DNA of 60,000 nt from Diphasiastrum complanatum (GCA_029204225.1 CM055094.1:5658063-5718062), one strand, 5' to 3'. Counted from the first letter of the stretch, positions 25,661 to 37,025 are shown. Translations and numbers: made by a program. The notes: generated from the letters alone by a model not told the origin.

Positions 25661-26789
25661 CTCGATATTGGTTTGTATTGTCTTTTTCCATGCCGAGTAT
25701 TTTTTTCGTCGTTTTATGGCCTTTCTAGATTCTCAACCTACACGACATGTACAAATTTTCCTACAGAGTTCAAAGGAAAGTCTAGTCGAGTGCTCTTAGT
25801 ATGGAGCAACACCTATACAACACTATGGCAGAGACATGATATTGACATATTGCAAGATCATTCTTATGGGCCACTTTAGATAGAGTCTTGATATTGACAT
25901 TTGACCTTAGAGCCTTTCTAGTGTGCTCATATTTTCTCCATGGCATTTTTTTACCCATCACACTATTATGGCAGTCTTTACCCACAACTTATAAGTTATG
26001 GATAAGTTATGGTACTTACATATGTATGCACACTACTGGTGATCACTTCTTATTTCATTTGGTTTACATATGTCATCATTGCCTTCTAGCAGGCTTATCA
26101 TTTCTGCTATGATTTAGACTAGCATGTCTGATCAATTATATTACTTATTAGGTTGAGCAAGTTGAACTAAGGAAATGCAAATTTTTTGCATTTTTGCTAT
26201 GTGGGGTAAATATCTTGGATATAATATTGATGTATATATTTAACATACGTGATAGTTGAATAGACTAAACATTGTTCCAACAATGTTTTCATGGCAACTT
26301 CATTAATCGCATTCTCTTATCTGACGCACACTTCTCATTTGCTTCACTAGTGCTAGTGTTATCCTTTGTCATGGCTATCTCATGTATGTCTCCACAACTT
26401 TTCTAGTTGTAATTTAAGGGGATCCTTACTCCTGACTTGATGGTTCATAGAAGCATTTGGCCGATATTCTTGGTCTTTGAGGAGCTAGGGGGATGTTTGG
26501 ACACCATCCCTATTATTATCCATGCTCGTAGTATTAAGGCTTGCACACTCCCCAAAGGTGTAGTTATCTTTTTATGTGCCATCTCATTGCTATCACTATG
26601 ATTTATTGCTATTGGGCTATAACATTATGTGCATTTAAGAATCCCTTGGTGCAGCTTAGCTATTGTGACATGTTCATGGCCACCTTGGATACAGTGGCAT
26701 CTTTTGTTCCTATTGTTATATGGTCTATTAGAGTGCCATGGGATCTTTGTAGTAGGGCTTTTGTTTCATGGTTTGGTTCTCATGTCCAC
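25661..26789. other. MOB1 intron 2, middle; nothing recognised
   Basis: Several short ORFs without recognisable domains. Probably old repeat DNA. Confidence 0.4.
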
Positions 26790-28952
26790 GTTGAGGCAAC
26801 ATAGAGGGGTGTGCCTCTTAGTAAGTGCCTTAAAGAAAAGTAGGCCTAACCTAACAAAATAGTTTGGACTAATCAAATGGGCCTTTTGGATCCAAGTTAT
26901 ACAAACAATAATAAATCAAGAGTACACGAGGCTTGAGGCCTGCACTTACTCATTGTTCCTACAAATTTCCCCCTTAATGATTGGCCTACTTTCTCCAACA
27001 CCCCATCAGTAATTTAATTTTTTTAACTAAGTCCTCTAGTAAGTATATCATCTACTTGATTATTTGTTGAGCAATGAGTGAAGTTCACTTCCTTTGCTTG
27101 TATTTGCTCTTGAATAAAGTGATAGCGTACCTAAGCATGCTTTGTACGAGCATGAAATACATGATTCTTATTAAATTTGAATACAACTTTGGTTGTCACA
27201 GAAGATAAAATTTATAACTCTGAGTTTTTTCACATTTAGCTATAAGTGCTTTAAGCCTTATTACCATCACATATAGTAAGGGTAGCTACTCTATATTCGG
27301 CTTCACTTGATACAAGAGCATCAATGGTTGCTTATTACTATAGCAACTGAAAATAAAACTACATAACCTGTAATCGATCTTTGGCTCTTTGTGTCACTTG
27401 CCCAATCTGCATCACAATAACCTTGAAGTTTGATAGCATTTCCAATTAGAATTGAATCATCAACATCAAGAACAAGTGAAACAATTTTCATTCTTGATGA
27501 AGAATATATGGCCTATTAGTAATATTCTTTTCTCCTCCTTGTCCTCTTGAGGAGAATGCCCTTACTGTCAATGCTTGATATATGTCTATGTCACTTTGAT
27601 TTGGACCATCCCTCTATAATTCTTTTTGTGAAAGAATTTGGGACACCTCATCAAATGATGGTGTTGTGCTCTTGCCATCAACTTAGTTAGATTGTAGGAG
27701 GATCGTTGAGTGTGATAGTCATCATATCCACTTCTTCAACATTTTTTCTAACTGCTGCGAGAAGTTGATCATGGATCTCTTTGACCCTACCTAGTTAATT
27801 AACTTGTCATTGACTCTCCATTGTATAAAATTTTTAGTTCAAGAAGAGTGTAGTTGATGATGTTGCTTCAAATATCCAGGCTTAAATATGATGATTTCGC
27901 GGCACTAATATGCAGTATCAAGCTCTTATGAACTGACATGTCGATAACGCAGAAAGCCTTCCGTGCTCTCTTGTCATATTGTACTTGATTCAGATTATCT
28001 TTTGGTAGAACTCCTACCTCATCTGCCGGTCTTGTGTCTTGACCGGTTACTAAATCTCATAGTCCAGTTATGACTTGGAAGCTGGTCATCTTGAATTTCC
28101 CCACAAGATTTTTGTTGTCAAATTTACTTGCTTCCAATTCTGTAAAACATCCCTCTCCAGGCACTTGTTAGGAATCTAAACTGGATCTTTGTGGAATGTC
28201 ATATGTAGACAACCCATCCTCTTCTCCAATTTCTTGACGGATGGGTCTATCAGAACAATCGCACTTCCCTTCGGCCTTTAAATTGCTGGAGATTCAGCCT
28301 TTTCTAGCCCTTCAAAACCTCTTTTATAAACATTGTGCCCCTTTACTGTCTGTCTACGCTGGCTTTCAAGCCTCCACAAGCTGAATTGTTGCCGCATACA
28401 CTTCTTCAATGTTTTGTAGACTTTGCTTTCTCACTCTACTGCGCCAGAAACCAGCCCTCTCTCTCTTCTTATCATTTACAAGTATCAAATGCTTTTTGAT
28501 AGCCTCGATTCTCCACACAATCAAGACACTACAGTGCTATATTTTCGCTGCAGTGTTTCCTTCCAAAAATTTTGATCTCTCCTCTCTTATTGAGGATGAC
28601 CTATTCCTCACACACAATCACAGATTCCAGACGTCAATCAATGTTGCCGCCGTCATGGCTCTGATGCCAATAGAAGGTCCCTCTTTAATCACAATCATTA
28701 TGTTTTTTAGCATTCATTGAGAGATAGAGAGACAAACCCACGTTAGAGATAGAGAGAGAATCTTCAAGACACAATAGTTATCAAATCAAAGAGAAGACAC
28801 TATATGCTGAGGCGTGTCTCCCTTAGTAAGTTTGATACCATGGCTTGACAAAATGGCTTTGACTAATCAAATAGGCTCTTTAGATCCAAGTTATACAATG
28901 TTAAATAACGTGTACGCAAGGCTTGAGGCCCGCTATCAGCGAATATTCCTAC
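26790..28952 (-). mobile_element. internally deleted Copia element with LTRs and PBS (family C2)
   Basis: Minus orientation. The 5' LTR 28671-28952 and a truncated 3' LTR 26790-26964 share CTTAGTAAG, AATCAAATGGGC/AATCAAATAGGC, GATCCAAGTTATACAA and CGAGGCTTGAGGCC, and both begin TGTAGGAA on the minus strand. The PBS TTGGCATCAGAGCC is at 28657-28670 and the polypurine tract AAGGGGGAAATT at about 26965. The interior encodes worn gag (about 28140-27760, KFDNKN...KFKMTSFQVI-like) and the RNase H end (27420-27010: DWA-DTKSQRSITGYV and HVFHARTKHA-VRYHFIQEQI). Protease, integrase and RT are lost. It lies inside MOB1 intron 2, antisense to the gene. Confidence 0.8.
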
Positions 28953-29285
28953 ACCTTTAGCATTAGATTAAGATCACTTAATCTAATTAGTAGTGACTTG
29001 TTATATGGACGTGCTTGCTTAATCTTATTGGATTACTCCCATGGACACTGGTGGGTGTATATATAGAGTGTAGAGCCCACCCTACCTATCCATGCACGGA
29101 ATCCACATGGAAGCCATCTAGTAGATCATGCCAACCTCCCATGCATGTCTATTGCATGTGGGAATACCCCTTTCCCATAATATCTATGACTCATGCAAAA
29201 GCATAGTGAATGCACATTCACACCCAGGCATGAATGCAACACACGTGCTAGTACCGCATGCAAGTGGTTATCAGTCGACACGGTC
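28953..29285. other. nothing recognised; TATA-like segment
   Basis: Contains GTATATATAGAG at about 29055 and repeated CATGCA words, suggesting a decayed LTR or promoter piece. Not assigned. Confidence 0.35.
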
Positions 29286-30335
29286 CTATTTGGCTATTAT
29301 CCAAGTTAGGTCCATCCCCAATGTCCAACTAGCAATAGTTCGAGATGAAGTGTAAGCAGCAACCAAATACCTGGAAGTATCCATATCAGCCAGCCTATGT
29401 AAGAACATGACAATCCAGAACATAGCCTCAACAACCATAGGTGGAGATGCAAACTCTGCTAGTATAATGTCATGAGAAACCGATGCCTTCGCACAGATCA
29501 TCTGGCTAAGCATGAGAATCTATAGTCGAGTGATTTCTTTCCATGTACCCGTAGAGAGCCCAAGACACCAAGCCTCCGCTGAATACATAGCCACCGGAGA
29601 GACAATAATAGAAAAGAGCAACCATCATGTAGCAAGATCATGTATATAAAGGGCAATACAAAGTCTCTCCATCTGAACAAGGGTTGTATGCCCCTTACAC
29701 AGTCGAGCTGTGGATGCAGGCCTAAAAGTAAGCAAAGGACCAGAAAAAAGAACTCTGAGATAAGTATAAGAGGCAACTATCTCCAACTGTTGTCCATCAT
29801 AATAGAAAATATTGTCCCGCATATGTTGCCTATTGGTGTTGGACACCATGACCTTAATCATATTTACCGTCCACTTCTAACAAAAACCATGTAAGACGTC
29901 AAGGTGTCTCTGAAGCCCTCTAGCTGAGGTAGATAACATGACAATATCATCAGCATATAAGAGAATAGGTATGACAATATCTGCAAGAGGACAGCCATCA
30001 CCACCCTCCTCTTTGATAAGCCGCTCGAGATCATGAATGTAGAGAGCAAAAAGTGTAGGAGAAAGGGGGCAACCTTGCTTCACACCAATTGTATTGTGAA
30101 TCGGAGGTGACCATCCTGTCCCATCTCTGAGTCTAGCCAGAACCCTCTCATATAAGGTGGTAATAGAAGTGATAACCTCCTGTGAAAAACCAAGTGAGAC
30201 TAGGCGTTGAATCATAAGATGTCTACGTACAGAGTCAAAAGCCTTGCGGAAATCCACAAAGCAACAATAAACCCGCTGCTTCCTATGCTTAGCCTCCTCA
30301 ATGATACATCTCAAGATAAAATTTGGTCCGTAGTA
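29286..30335 (-). pseudogene. LINE reverse transcriptase fragment (LINE-2)
   Basis: On the minus strand from 30314: RKQRVYCCFVDFRKAFDSV, then GVKQGCPLSPTLFALYIHDL and the catalytic box LLYADDIVMLS (about 29965-29935), which is intact. After frameshifts come YYDGQQLEIVASYTYL (thumb-side block, about 29800) and further C-terminal pieces to 29286. The N-terminal RT blocks and the whole endonuclease are missing. Phrases such as VYCCFVDFRKAFDSV and LSPTLFALYI differ from the usual plant L1 wording (compare the 7.7-10.2 kb element), so another clade is likely; the clade itself is not determined here. Confidence 0.85.
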
Positions 30336-30403
30336 GAATATCCAGTTCTGAAACTTGTCTATCCAAGAGCATGTAGTCCATTCGTTTCCACTTTTGAGCT
30401 TAG

Positions 30404-30482
30404 TTGCAGCGGATCGCGATCCGCTGCAAAAACGTTTTGGATCGTGTGATCCGGAATGTCAGCGATCCGCGACCTGGATCGC
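30404..30482. other. cluster of three GATC-based hairpins
   Basis: A perfect 26-bp palindrome at 30404-30429 (half-site TTGCAGCGGATCG) is followed by GGATC-GTGT-GATCC and by GCGATCC-(7 nt)-GGATCGC. All three fit in 79 bp between the LINE-2 RT fragment and the LINE-2 ORF1, close to a poly-T run at 30509. Confidence 0.85.
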
Positions 30483-30639
30483 AAATGGAAAAAGGAGTGA
30501 TGGCCAATTTTTTTTTTTTAATTTAATACTAACTAAGCCGTAATTGAATGGTGGACATGCTTTTCCGATAGATATCAGATTTCAGTTTTGAAATGGTGTT
30601 CTGATGCCAATTGTTTGCAGATCTACCGATTCCGTTTTC

Positions 30640-31626
30640 TGTTATTTACAATTCCAAAAACCAATATGTAAAGGCTGAGGGGATCTCGGGCTGCTCCTTT
30701 GCCCGAGAGCCCCAAATCCCTATTGAGAAATTTTATCAAAATTTTTTGGTTTGCCTTCAATGAAAACCACCCGCTGATTTCTTGCATTTGCATCCTGGAT
30801 AATTTGTTTCCTGGCTTGCCATTGTGTGTGTGTAAGGTCATCATCCATAAAAATAAAAGTCCCTTTTAATTTGGTTCTAATCCATCCGTGGTTTGTGTGA
30901 GCTTATTAAAAGGAGGTCCTTTGCCTCTTCAATGGGCTTATCCCCGTCGGGAATCCCCCTAACCCGGATATTGAAGGCTTTTTTAGCCCTTCTTTCTTGC
31001 TCGGCGAAGACATCTTCTAGTGTAGAATTCACAACTGCATGTTGAACCGAGCTTGAAGATTCGACCTTACCAACGTTTTTGAGACGCGCTGCCCATGTCT
31101 TCGTTTCTTCCACTTGTTTCTCAAGGCTGGATATTTTGTTCGACATCTCCTCCAATACATTCTTTTGAGGGATATGTTCCGCAATCCGTTGCTTAAGATA
31201 TACATTTTCTTGTTCAAGCTGCTCCATTCGCTCTTTAACCCCACAGAGATCCAAAATCAGCTTGCTGTTCTCAATTTCAAAGAAGTGTAATTGTCTTTTG
31301 AGTCCGATGATTTCTTGTCGAATAAAGCTGATGTCATAACCAAAGCGGCCTTCAGTAGGTTTGGAAGGGGTATAATCAATTGTGGGCAATTGATTAACTG
31401 CAAATATTTCGACAGCAGGGCGAGCATCCGTTTTGGATTCAGATGCAGATGCGGTGGACAGATCAGAAGTGGATGCGATGGATAAACTTAAAACAGGTAC
31501 GATGGCAGGAGCAGGTAACAAAAACTCAGATGTGAGGGATAGGGGGGCGTTTTCCGGGCCTTCCAAAGTAGGGCATGGTGGAGAGTGGGGGGAGTTACCT
31601 CCCCCTCGTTTGTTGCGTGGAGCCAT
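30640..31626 (-). pseudogene. LINE ORF1 protein, coiled coil plus RRM-like region (LINE-2)
   Basis: ORF1p of LINEs is an RNA-binding chaperone. The main frame (31626-30877, 249 codons) begins MAPRNKRGGGNSP, has a Pro/Ser/Thr-rich N-terminus, then a long heptad-like coiled coil (about residues 100-190, LEQENVYLKQRIAEH...MSNKISSLEKQVEET), then ERRAKKAFNIRVRGIPDGD, the typical entry to the RRM of L1-type ORF1. After a frameshift near 30880 the C-terminal domain continues to about 30700 (FIFMDDDLTHTQWQARKQII). Same strand and order as the RT fragment at 29.3-30.3 kb; the endonuclease in between is deleted and replaced by a hairpin-bearing segment. Alternative: an unrelated coiled-coil gag. Confidence 0.75.
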
Positions 31627-31639
31627 AGGACAGTATTGA

Positions 31640-32083
31640 AGGTTGTAGCAGGAACCCTGTAGGTCTGGTGGTCAACAGGTGCCAGCACCAGATAGGAGGC
31701 AGCAGTGCATCGGGGGCTCAGATCCGTGCTCCAAAACAGAATGTCCAGATCTCAGTTCTGAGGTCCTCTATCCGTTTCAAGTGAGAACTGTCCGCTCCAG
31801 GTCAGAGGCTGAGAGCAGAGGTCTGCTCCAGGACAGAGATCCGCTCCAGGTCAGAGACAGAGAGCTCCAGGTCAGAGGTCCGCTCCAGGTGTGAGGTCCG
31901 CTCCAAGTGTGAGAGAGAGAGGTCCGCTCCAGGACAGGGATCCGCTTCTCAGAGATCTGCTCCAGGAGAACCGCTCCTCAGAGGTTCGCTCCAGGGGAAT
32001 GTCAGTAGTGATAGACAGCTCCAGGTGTGAGAAAGAGAGAGGTCCGCTCCAGGACAGAGGTCCGTTCCAGGACAGAGATCTGC

Positions 32084-32142
<59 letters not shown>

Positions 32143-32366
32143 GTGCTCAGATCCGTTCCACAAAAGTCCCCTTCCCAGATGTCCGTTCCACAAAAGTCCG
32201 CTCCCCAGATGTCCGCTCAGATGTCCTCAGAGCTCAGAGATCCAAGCCCTGCTCAGAGATCTGTGCCCCGCTGTCCGCTCAGAGATCCGCTTAGGGATCA
32301 GTCCGCTCAGAGATCCGCCATGCTGTCCGCATAGAGATCCGTCCGCACAGAGAGCAATGGAGAGCA

Positions 32367-32423
<57 letters not shown>

Positions 32424-32440
32424 CAATGTTATAATGTAAA
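31640..32440. repeat. GCTCCAGG/CAGAGATCC minisatellite with two GA tracts
   Basis: Irregular tandem array of 15-25-bp units such as GTCCGCTCCAGGACAGAGAT, interrupted by GA microsatellites at 32086-32140 and 32371-32418. It lies immediately upstream (minus strand) of the LINE-2 ORF1 start, so it may be that element's 5' UTR. Its right edge is only about 90 bp before MOB1 exon 3. Confidence 0.8.
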
Positions 32441-32525
32441 TGCTCATTTTCTGTTTTCTCTTTAGAATGCACAAATACTACTTTTTGAATGTTTATTCAT
32501 CAAATTGACCTCCCCTTAATTGTAG

Positions 32526-32634
32526 GGCGCTCAACTTCGAAAACATATCGATGCTACTCTTGGAAGCGGTAACTTGAGAGAGGCTGTACGCCTTCCTCCA
32601 GGAGAGGACTTGAATGAATGGCTTGCTATCAATA
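32526..32634 (+). CDS. MOB1: MOB1-like kinase activator, coding exon 3
   Basis: After the acceptor AATTGTAG the exon reads GAQLRKHIDATLGSGNLREA, then VRLPPGEDLNEWLAIN and the first base of the next codon, ending at an A/GTGAGC donor. This is the start of the globular MOB domain (helix H1 region) and matches plant MOB1 with at most conservative changes. Phase: 36 codons + 1 nt, which lets the next exon supply the expected Thr followed by VDFFNQV-type sequence. That next exon, with the zinc ligands and the kinase-binding surface, was not found in 32635-60000, so the gene either runs off the window or is truncated. Intron 2 before it is 12697 bp and full of transposons. Confidence 0.95.
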
Positions 32635-33619
32635 GTGAGCCCTTTGTCTCTCAACACTGGCATGTGAAAGTTTTTTTCCTTCCTTTTCATAAACTCCTTT
32701 GATTGCTTGTTTGATGAGCTAGTACTTTTCATGTCTTTCATACTTGATGAAGTTTTCTCGAACCTTGCATCATCCATGTCTAATTTTTATAACTTTTTCA
32801 TTCTTAAGACACATTTATGTCTTGTATTCATTTCTAAGCTATAGCAAATACATGCCTAGCATTATGATTTTGACATGTTCATGTGCTAATCAATTACTTT
32901 GAAGTAATGTTTTGTAATATTGAAAGGTAGATTTAAAAGGTTAATGGAAAATTTTCCTCCTTTGCAAGCTCCATGCCTCCCTCACAACAATCCAACCATT
33001 GTTGACTCCCTTGTAGGTACCCTTCATTGCTAAGTCAGTCCCTCCTTTTTCATATCCTTGTTAATCTCCTTGCTCCTAGTTCTCTCACCCACTTCAATTA
33101 CCTCTCACTTCCTTGGTCCCTCCTTTCATTGCCAGTCTCGTCTAAAGTTTTCCCATTTTCCAAAGTTGCCTCTCAAGCTACCACTTATTCCACATTCTAG
33201 ATGGGTTTTAAGTGCTATGACCAATAGAAGGTTTAGATTGCTGCCCCTTTAGAGGTCATTTGTGTTTGTAATGTATGGAAAATGTTCCATATTGAATGCC
33301 ATGTAAGTATGGTACTTTTAACTCTCTCTTAAACTAAGGGTCAAGAAGTTCGTCAATCAATTAGTCTGGCATCGGGTTTTTTCAAATTTTGAAAAATATA
33401 TGCTCAAATCATAGACTCCAAAATTATTAGAGCAATGTGTCAAAGTGTAGCGTTCGTAACATTGGGCCAAAAACTTATGGTTTTAGGAAAGGAACCCATC
33501 AATGTTGGATTCTTTTACAAAATGGAATGTTTGTTGTACTAACATGACATATAGATATGAATCTGTTCGTAGGAAGTTGTAACTAGAAACTTCTAAATAA
33601 TAAGCTCAAGCCTCATACG
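32635..33619. other. MOB1 intron 3, start; no feature recognised
   Basis: A GTGAGC donor opens the intron. The sequence is A/T-rich with no domain-bearing ORF. Confidence 0.5.
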
Positions 33620-33624
33620 AAAGA

Positions 33625-33845
33625 TTATTTCTATACGATGTGCTGTGGCCCCACCTCCTCAATAGAAGATCGAATATGGGGAAACATATACTCACTAGTC
33701 ATTGCTACCCAGAGGTGTCGATGGATCTCAAAAACATCGTCCCCATGCAAGAAGACGCCAAGATATCCAATATGTGGCGCCCTTGCATCGCTCGAACCAT
33801 CAGATATGATGGTGAAGCCTTACCTAGTACACGACAATGAGCATT
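33625..33845 (-). pseudogene. hAT transposase fragment, DUF659 region (hAT-3)
   Basis: On the minus strand, with frame changes, the text HILDILASSCMGTMFLRSID and then IRSSIEEVGPQH-V follows the same order as the DUF659 domain of the two larger hAT genes at 46.5-46.7 and 50.6-50.8 kb (SSCMGAQFLRAVD ... GPQHVV). Only about 70 codons survive. An ORF at 34237-34040 on the same strand may be another decayed piece but has no clear match. Confidence 0.65.
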
Positions 33846-35125
33846 GTAATTTGTAGCAGTGATTAATCATGATTCTTTAGACTTGAAAGTTAAACGTTCA
33901 TATGAAAAAAATTGCAAACTCTAAATCTGAAATGCAAACTTCAAAGTTGAAAATTAGTATTGTTTAGTAACTAGTCACTACTTAAAAGTTAGAACTTAGA
34001 CGCAAACTGCAAACTTAAAAGGGCAATGGGCATAGAGTATTAGAGTGCATATTGGCCCATGTCCTCCTTAAGGCACTCTAGCAAAGACCACTCAGCAATA
34101 AGTCCTTTCGTCCTGAGATACTCGGCCTTGGCCAAACCTGCCCGATCATGCTCACTGTGGTCATCATCTTCCTCCCTATCGGGTCTTAGGAAGATGAAAT
34201 GGGAGATCACAGGTCGAGAAGCACTGTTGGATTGCAATCTTTGCTTCCTCCATCACTTTGGGAGCAAAGCTATAGACATAATAATCCCTACCTCCTAGCT
34301 GTATAGTGCGGCCTTCTGTCTACCACTCCCTCTCGATGGTGGTCGTGGTATGGTGCTTGAAGGTGATGACATGAAGGATTTAATACTAGCACTTTGAGTA
34401 CTAGGGGACTACATTTTATCAGAATCTAGAATCCAAGAACGTGTCATGGACGAATATCCATTGTGATTTGTCAACAGCCAAATACATCATACTAGTTAGC
34501 TATTAGAATCTAGATTTTAGATAGATCAATGATCAATCCTCATAGATTATATGAGTAGTAGATATTAGAGTTCATAGTGCCACGGTCCAACATGTGGCCA
34601 TTGGCATTTAATATGTATGATGTTAGTCTTTAGAGTCTAGACATTATTAGTATCTAGATAGTTATTTTTATTCGTTGAAGGTTAAATCAATCAGAACTTA
34701 CTACTTAGCACTTGCAAGTTGCCAGTGGCCATATGTATATATTATTATGGCCACTGGCGTACTCAGTGTTCACATGAACTTTAAGCTTTAACCCTCTGAA
34801 CGTTTAACATTCAAATTGTGATTAATTTAAGGGATTCATTATTTGTGGTTAGTTAAAAGTTAAAACTTAATTTTTCGCCTGAGGCCTCAAATATTCAAAA
34901 AATTAGATAGAATATGATAGATAGATCATACTACATAGAATCTAGAATTTAGATTAAATTTTAATCGTGATTCAGTAATCATTAGAATGTAGATTCTAGA
35001 TTTTAGATAATAGATACTAGATAGTGACAAGTTCTTCGAACTCAAGTCTTACTAGTAGATGGATGTCAGAATCTAGATAGACATTCAAATAACTAAACTA
35101 GATTCAGATTTCAACTAGATGATAG

Positions 35126-35128
<3 letters not shown>
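33846..35128. other. A/T-rich low-complexity DNA, TAGATTCTAGA words
   Basis: Many short imperfect repeats of AGAATCTAGATT-type words between 34400 and 35120. No gene seen. Confidence 0.5.
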
Positions 35129-35168
<40 letters not shown>

Positions 35169-35410
35169 TAGTGGCACGTGGTACCGCCATTATGGTATCG
35201 CGGTACCATAATGGTGGTACCGCAATTATGGTGCCGCCCTCAGACCAGCGGTACCAGGGCGGCACCACAAAAATAATATTTTTTATTATTATTATTATTA
35301 TTTTTTTAATGAAAAACCTTTTTAACAGGCTAATACAGGGTAAAAAATTCAGGAAAACAAAGGGTTAGGGTTAGATAAAAGATGTTACTGTAAAGGGGAC
35401 TGTACTGGGG

Positions 35411-35665
35411 GCACTGTGGGAGAGCAGACCTTGTGGTCAATGGGAGTGCAGCAAATCCGGACAGGTACACCGTCACATGGGCATTGTGGGGGAGCAGACC
35501 ATGGACCCAATCGGAGTGCAGCATGTGGGGGAGCAGCAAATCCGGACAGGTACACCGTCACATGGGCACTGTGGGGGAGCAGACCACGGACCCAATTGGA
35601 GTGCAGCATGTGGGGGAGCAGCAAATCCGGACAGGTACACCGTCACATGGGCACTGTGGAGGAGA
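35411..35665. repeat. 85-bp subterminal tandem repeat of the GGTACC element
   Basis: Unit starts near 35411 (short), 35481, 35566 and 35651. Each unit has GCACTGTGGGGGAGCAGACC, then GAGTGCAGCATGTGGGGGAG, then ACAGGTACACCGTCACATGG. The same 85-bp period recurs at 48201, 48286 and 48371. Subterminal arrays of this sort are commonly transposase-binding sites. Confidence 0.85.
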
Positions 35666-36149
35666 GTCAGTGGAGGATCCGTAGGAATGTTTAGAATAGA
35701 TGGGGTCTAGTCGTATGTGGCTGAATGTTGTTATGTAATTTTTGGCGGTAGATGAGGCAGCATTTATTGTCTAACATAGTGTAAAGAACAGCCCCAGCCT
35801 TATATGTCGGGAATACGTATTGTAATTTTGATACATCTGATGAATTAATGTATGGTGTGTTTTTTGTGCAATGCGTGCCTGGTGTATTGCAATGTAATAT
35901 GTGTGTTTATGAAATGCTATATAGGGGGTTGTATTTCTGTGTTGTGCATCTGCTATCAATCTCTACAGTTGAAACTAATTGTAATTACGCACATACCATT
36001 CGAAATAAAATTGAAAACAGAGTATAACAATTACAAATCGACAAATACAAAATGTTCAGCGAATAAAGTACGTCCAACACTGAATATAGTATGGAAAATG
36101 GTCTGAATACAGTGTTCGACCATCTGGCCGCCAAACATGGAACATGATA

Positions 36150-36587
36150 TTAAACTGCTAAAAATAAAATAACAGAGCTACAATCAATGCCAGATGAATG
36201 CTCCGGAGACAACTCAGGGCCCCGAGCTGACTCTCGCAACTGATATCTATGCCTGTCTGGAACTGGCATGGGCTGTGTATCCGAGGGGGAAGACTCGTCA
36301 TCCTCATCCTCCCAATCTGCCTCCGCATCAGCCCCCAAGCAGGCTAAACCAACAAGACCTACTGCAGCTGGCTGTAATACTGCACCTCTACCAGCAACTG
36401 GAGCCCTGCGAGGTCGTCCTCTCTTCCCTGGCTGTTTCTGTGCCCTGCCTTTCTTGTTCGGTGCACCCTTGGGCCTTCTTGGCCTCTTGCGGACGAGGGG
36501 AGCCGTCAATGCCTCATCACCCCCATGCAGATCACCTGGCTGGCTAGGTTGGGCCCAAGCTGCGGCCGGCTGGGATAGAGAAGCCAA
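36150..36587 (-). CDS. AT-hook ORF inside GGTACC element 1
   Basis: 145 codons. Pro/Ala-rich start, then a strongly basic tract RKRPRRPKGAPNKKGRAQKQ followed by KRGRPRR, a canonical AT-hook (RGRP core), then an acidic segment (DWEDEDDESSPSD) and a RHRYQLRESAR tail. It probably binds A/T-rich DNA in the minor groove. It lies downstream of the helical ORF on the same strand and may be a second exon or a separate product. No transposase motif. Whether it is expressed is unknown. A similar AT-hook tail occurs at 40511-41125. Confidence 0.5.
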   Translation of the reverse strand: MASLSQPAAAWAQPSQPGDLHGGDEALTAPLVRKRPRRPKGAPNKKGRAQKQPGKRGRPRRAPVAGRGAVLQPAAVGLVGLACLGADAEADWEDEDDESSPSDTQPMPVPDRHRYQLRESARGPELSPEHSSGIDCSSVILFLAV

Positions 36588-36668
36588 AGATGGGTGTCCC
36601 TGTGCAGCCCTAAATTACCAAAAATTACATAGCAACAGTCCGCCACATACGGCTGGACCTTATCTATT

Positions 36669-37025
36669 CTAAACATGCCTACTGATCCTCCACCGACTCC
36701 TCGCCCTCGTCAGGTGCATTGTTCTGTCGCTCTCGCTCTGCCTCCTGGTTAGCCCGACGTCTGGCCGCCCTTTCCCTGACCATGATGAGCTGCCGCCCTG
36801 TGAAGTTTTCATTCCGATCTGCTCATCCAAATCCAGCTCGACAGTGGGGCCAGGGGCCACAGCGGGGACGGGGATCTGCAGCTCTGGGTGTCTCTCCCGA
36901 GTCTGTCGCAGCATCTCTGCAATGTCTGCCTCTTGCTTCCGATGTCTTTCGTTGTGCCTTTGGATATCTTCCTCGAGCTTCCTCTTGGCTTCTCCCTCGG
37001 GCTTCGGTGGTATGCGCTCTGCCAT
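36669..37025 (-). CDS. small charged helical ORF of the GGTACC family (element 1)
   Basis: Starts MAERIPPKPEGEAKRKLEED at 37025 and continues through a highly charged, helix-forming stretch rich in Glu, Arg and Lys to LDLDEQIGMK. The homologous ORF at 48729 in element 3 shares the start and the LDLDEQIGM block. The second half of this copy appears to shift frame near 36790; the alternate frame ends in a NNAPDEGEESVED-like tail that is also readable at 49020 in element 3. I do not recognise the family. A short coiled-coil DNA-binding or accessory protein is a guess from composition only. Confidence 0.55.
   Translation of the reverse strand: MAERIPPKPEGEAKRKLEEDIQRHNERHRKQEADIAEMLRQTRERHPELQIPVPAVAPGPTVELDLDEQIGMKTSQGGSSSWSGKGRPDVGLTRRQSESDRTMHLTRARSRWRISRHV

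Noticed and set aside
31891-32434. ORFs of 147 and 135 codons rich in Arg-Glu
   Set aside because: They are translations of the GCTCCAGG minisatellite and GA tracts in several frames.
35416-35710. three overlapping plus ORFs with repeated PDRYTVTWALW
   Set aside because: They are frames through the 85-bp subterminal tandem repeat and are open by periodicity, not by coding constraint.
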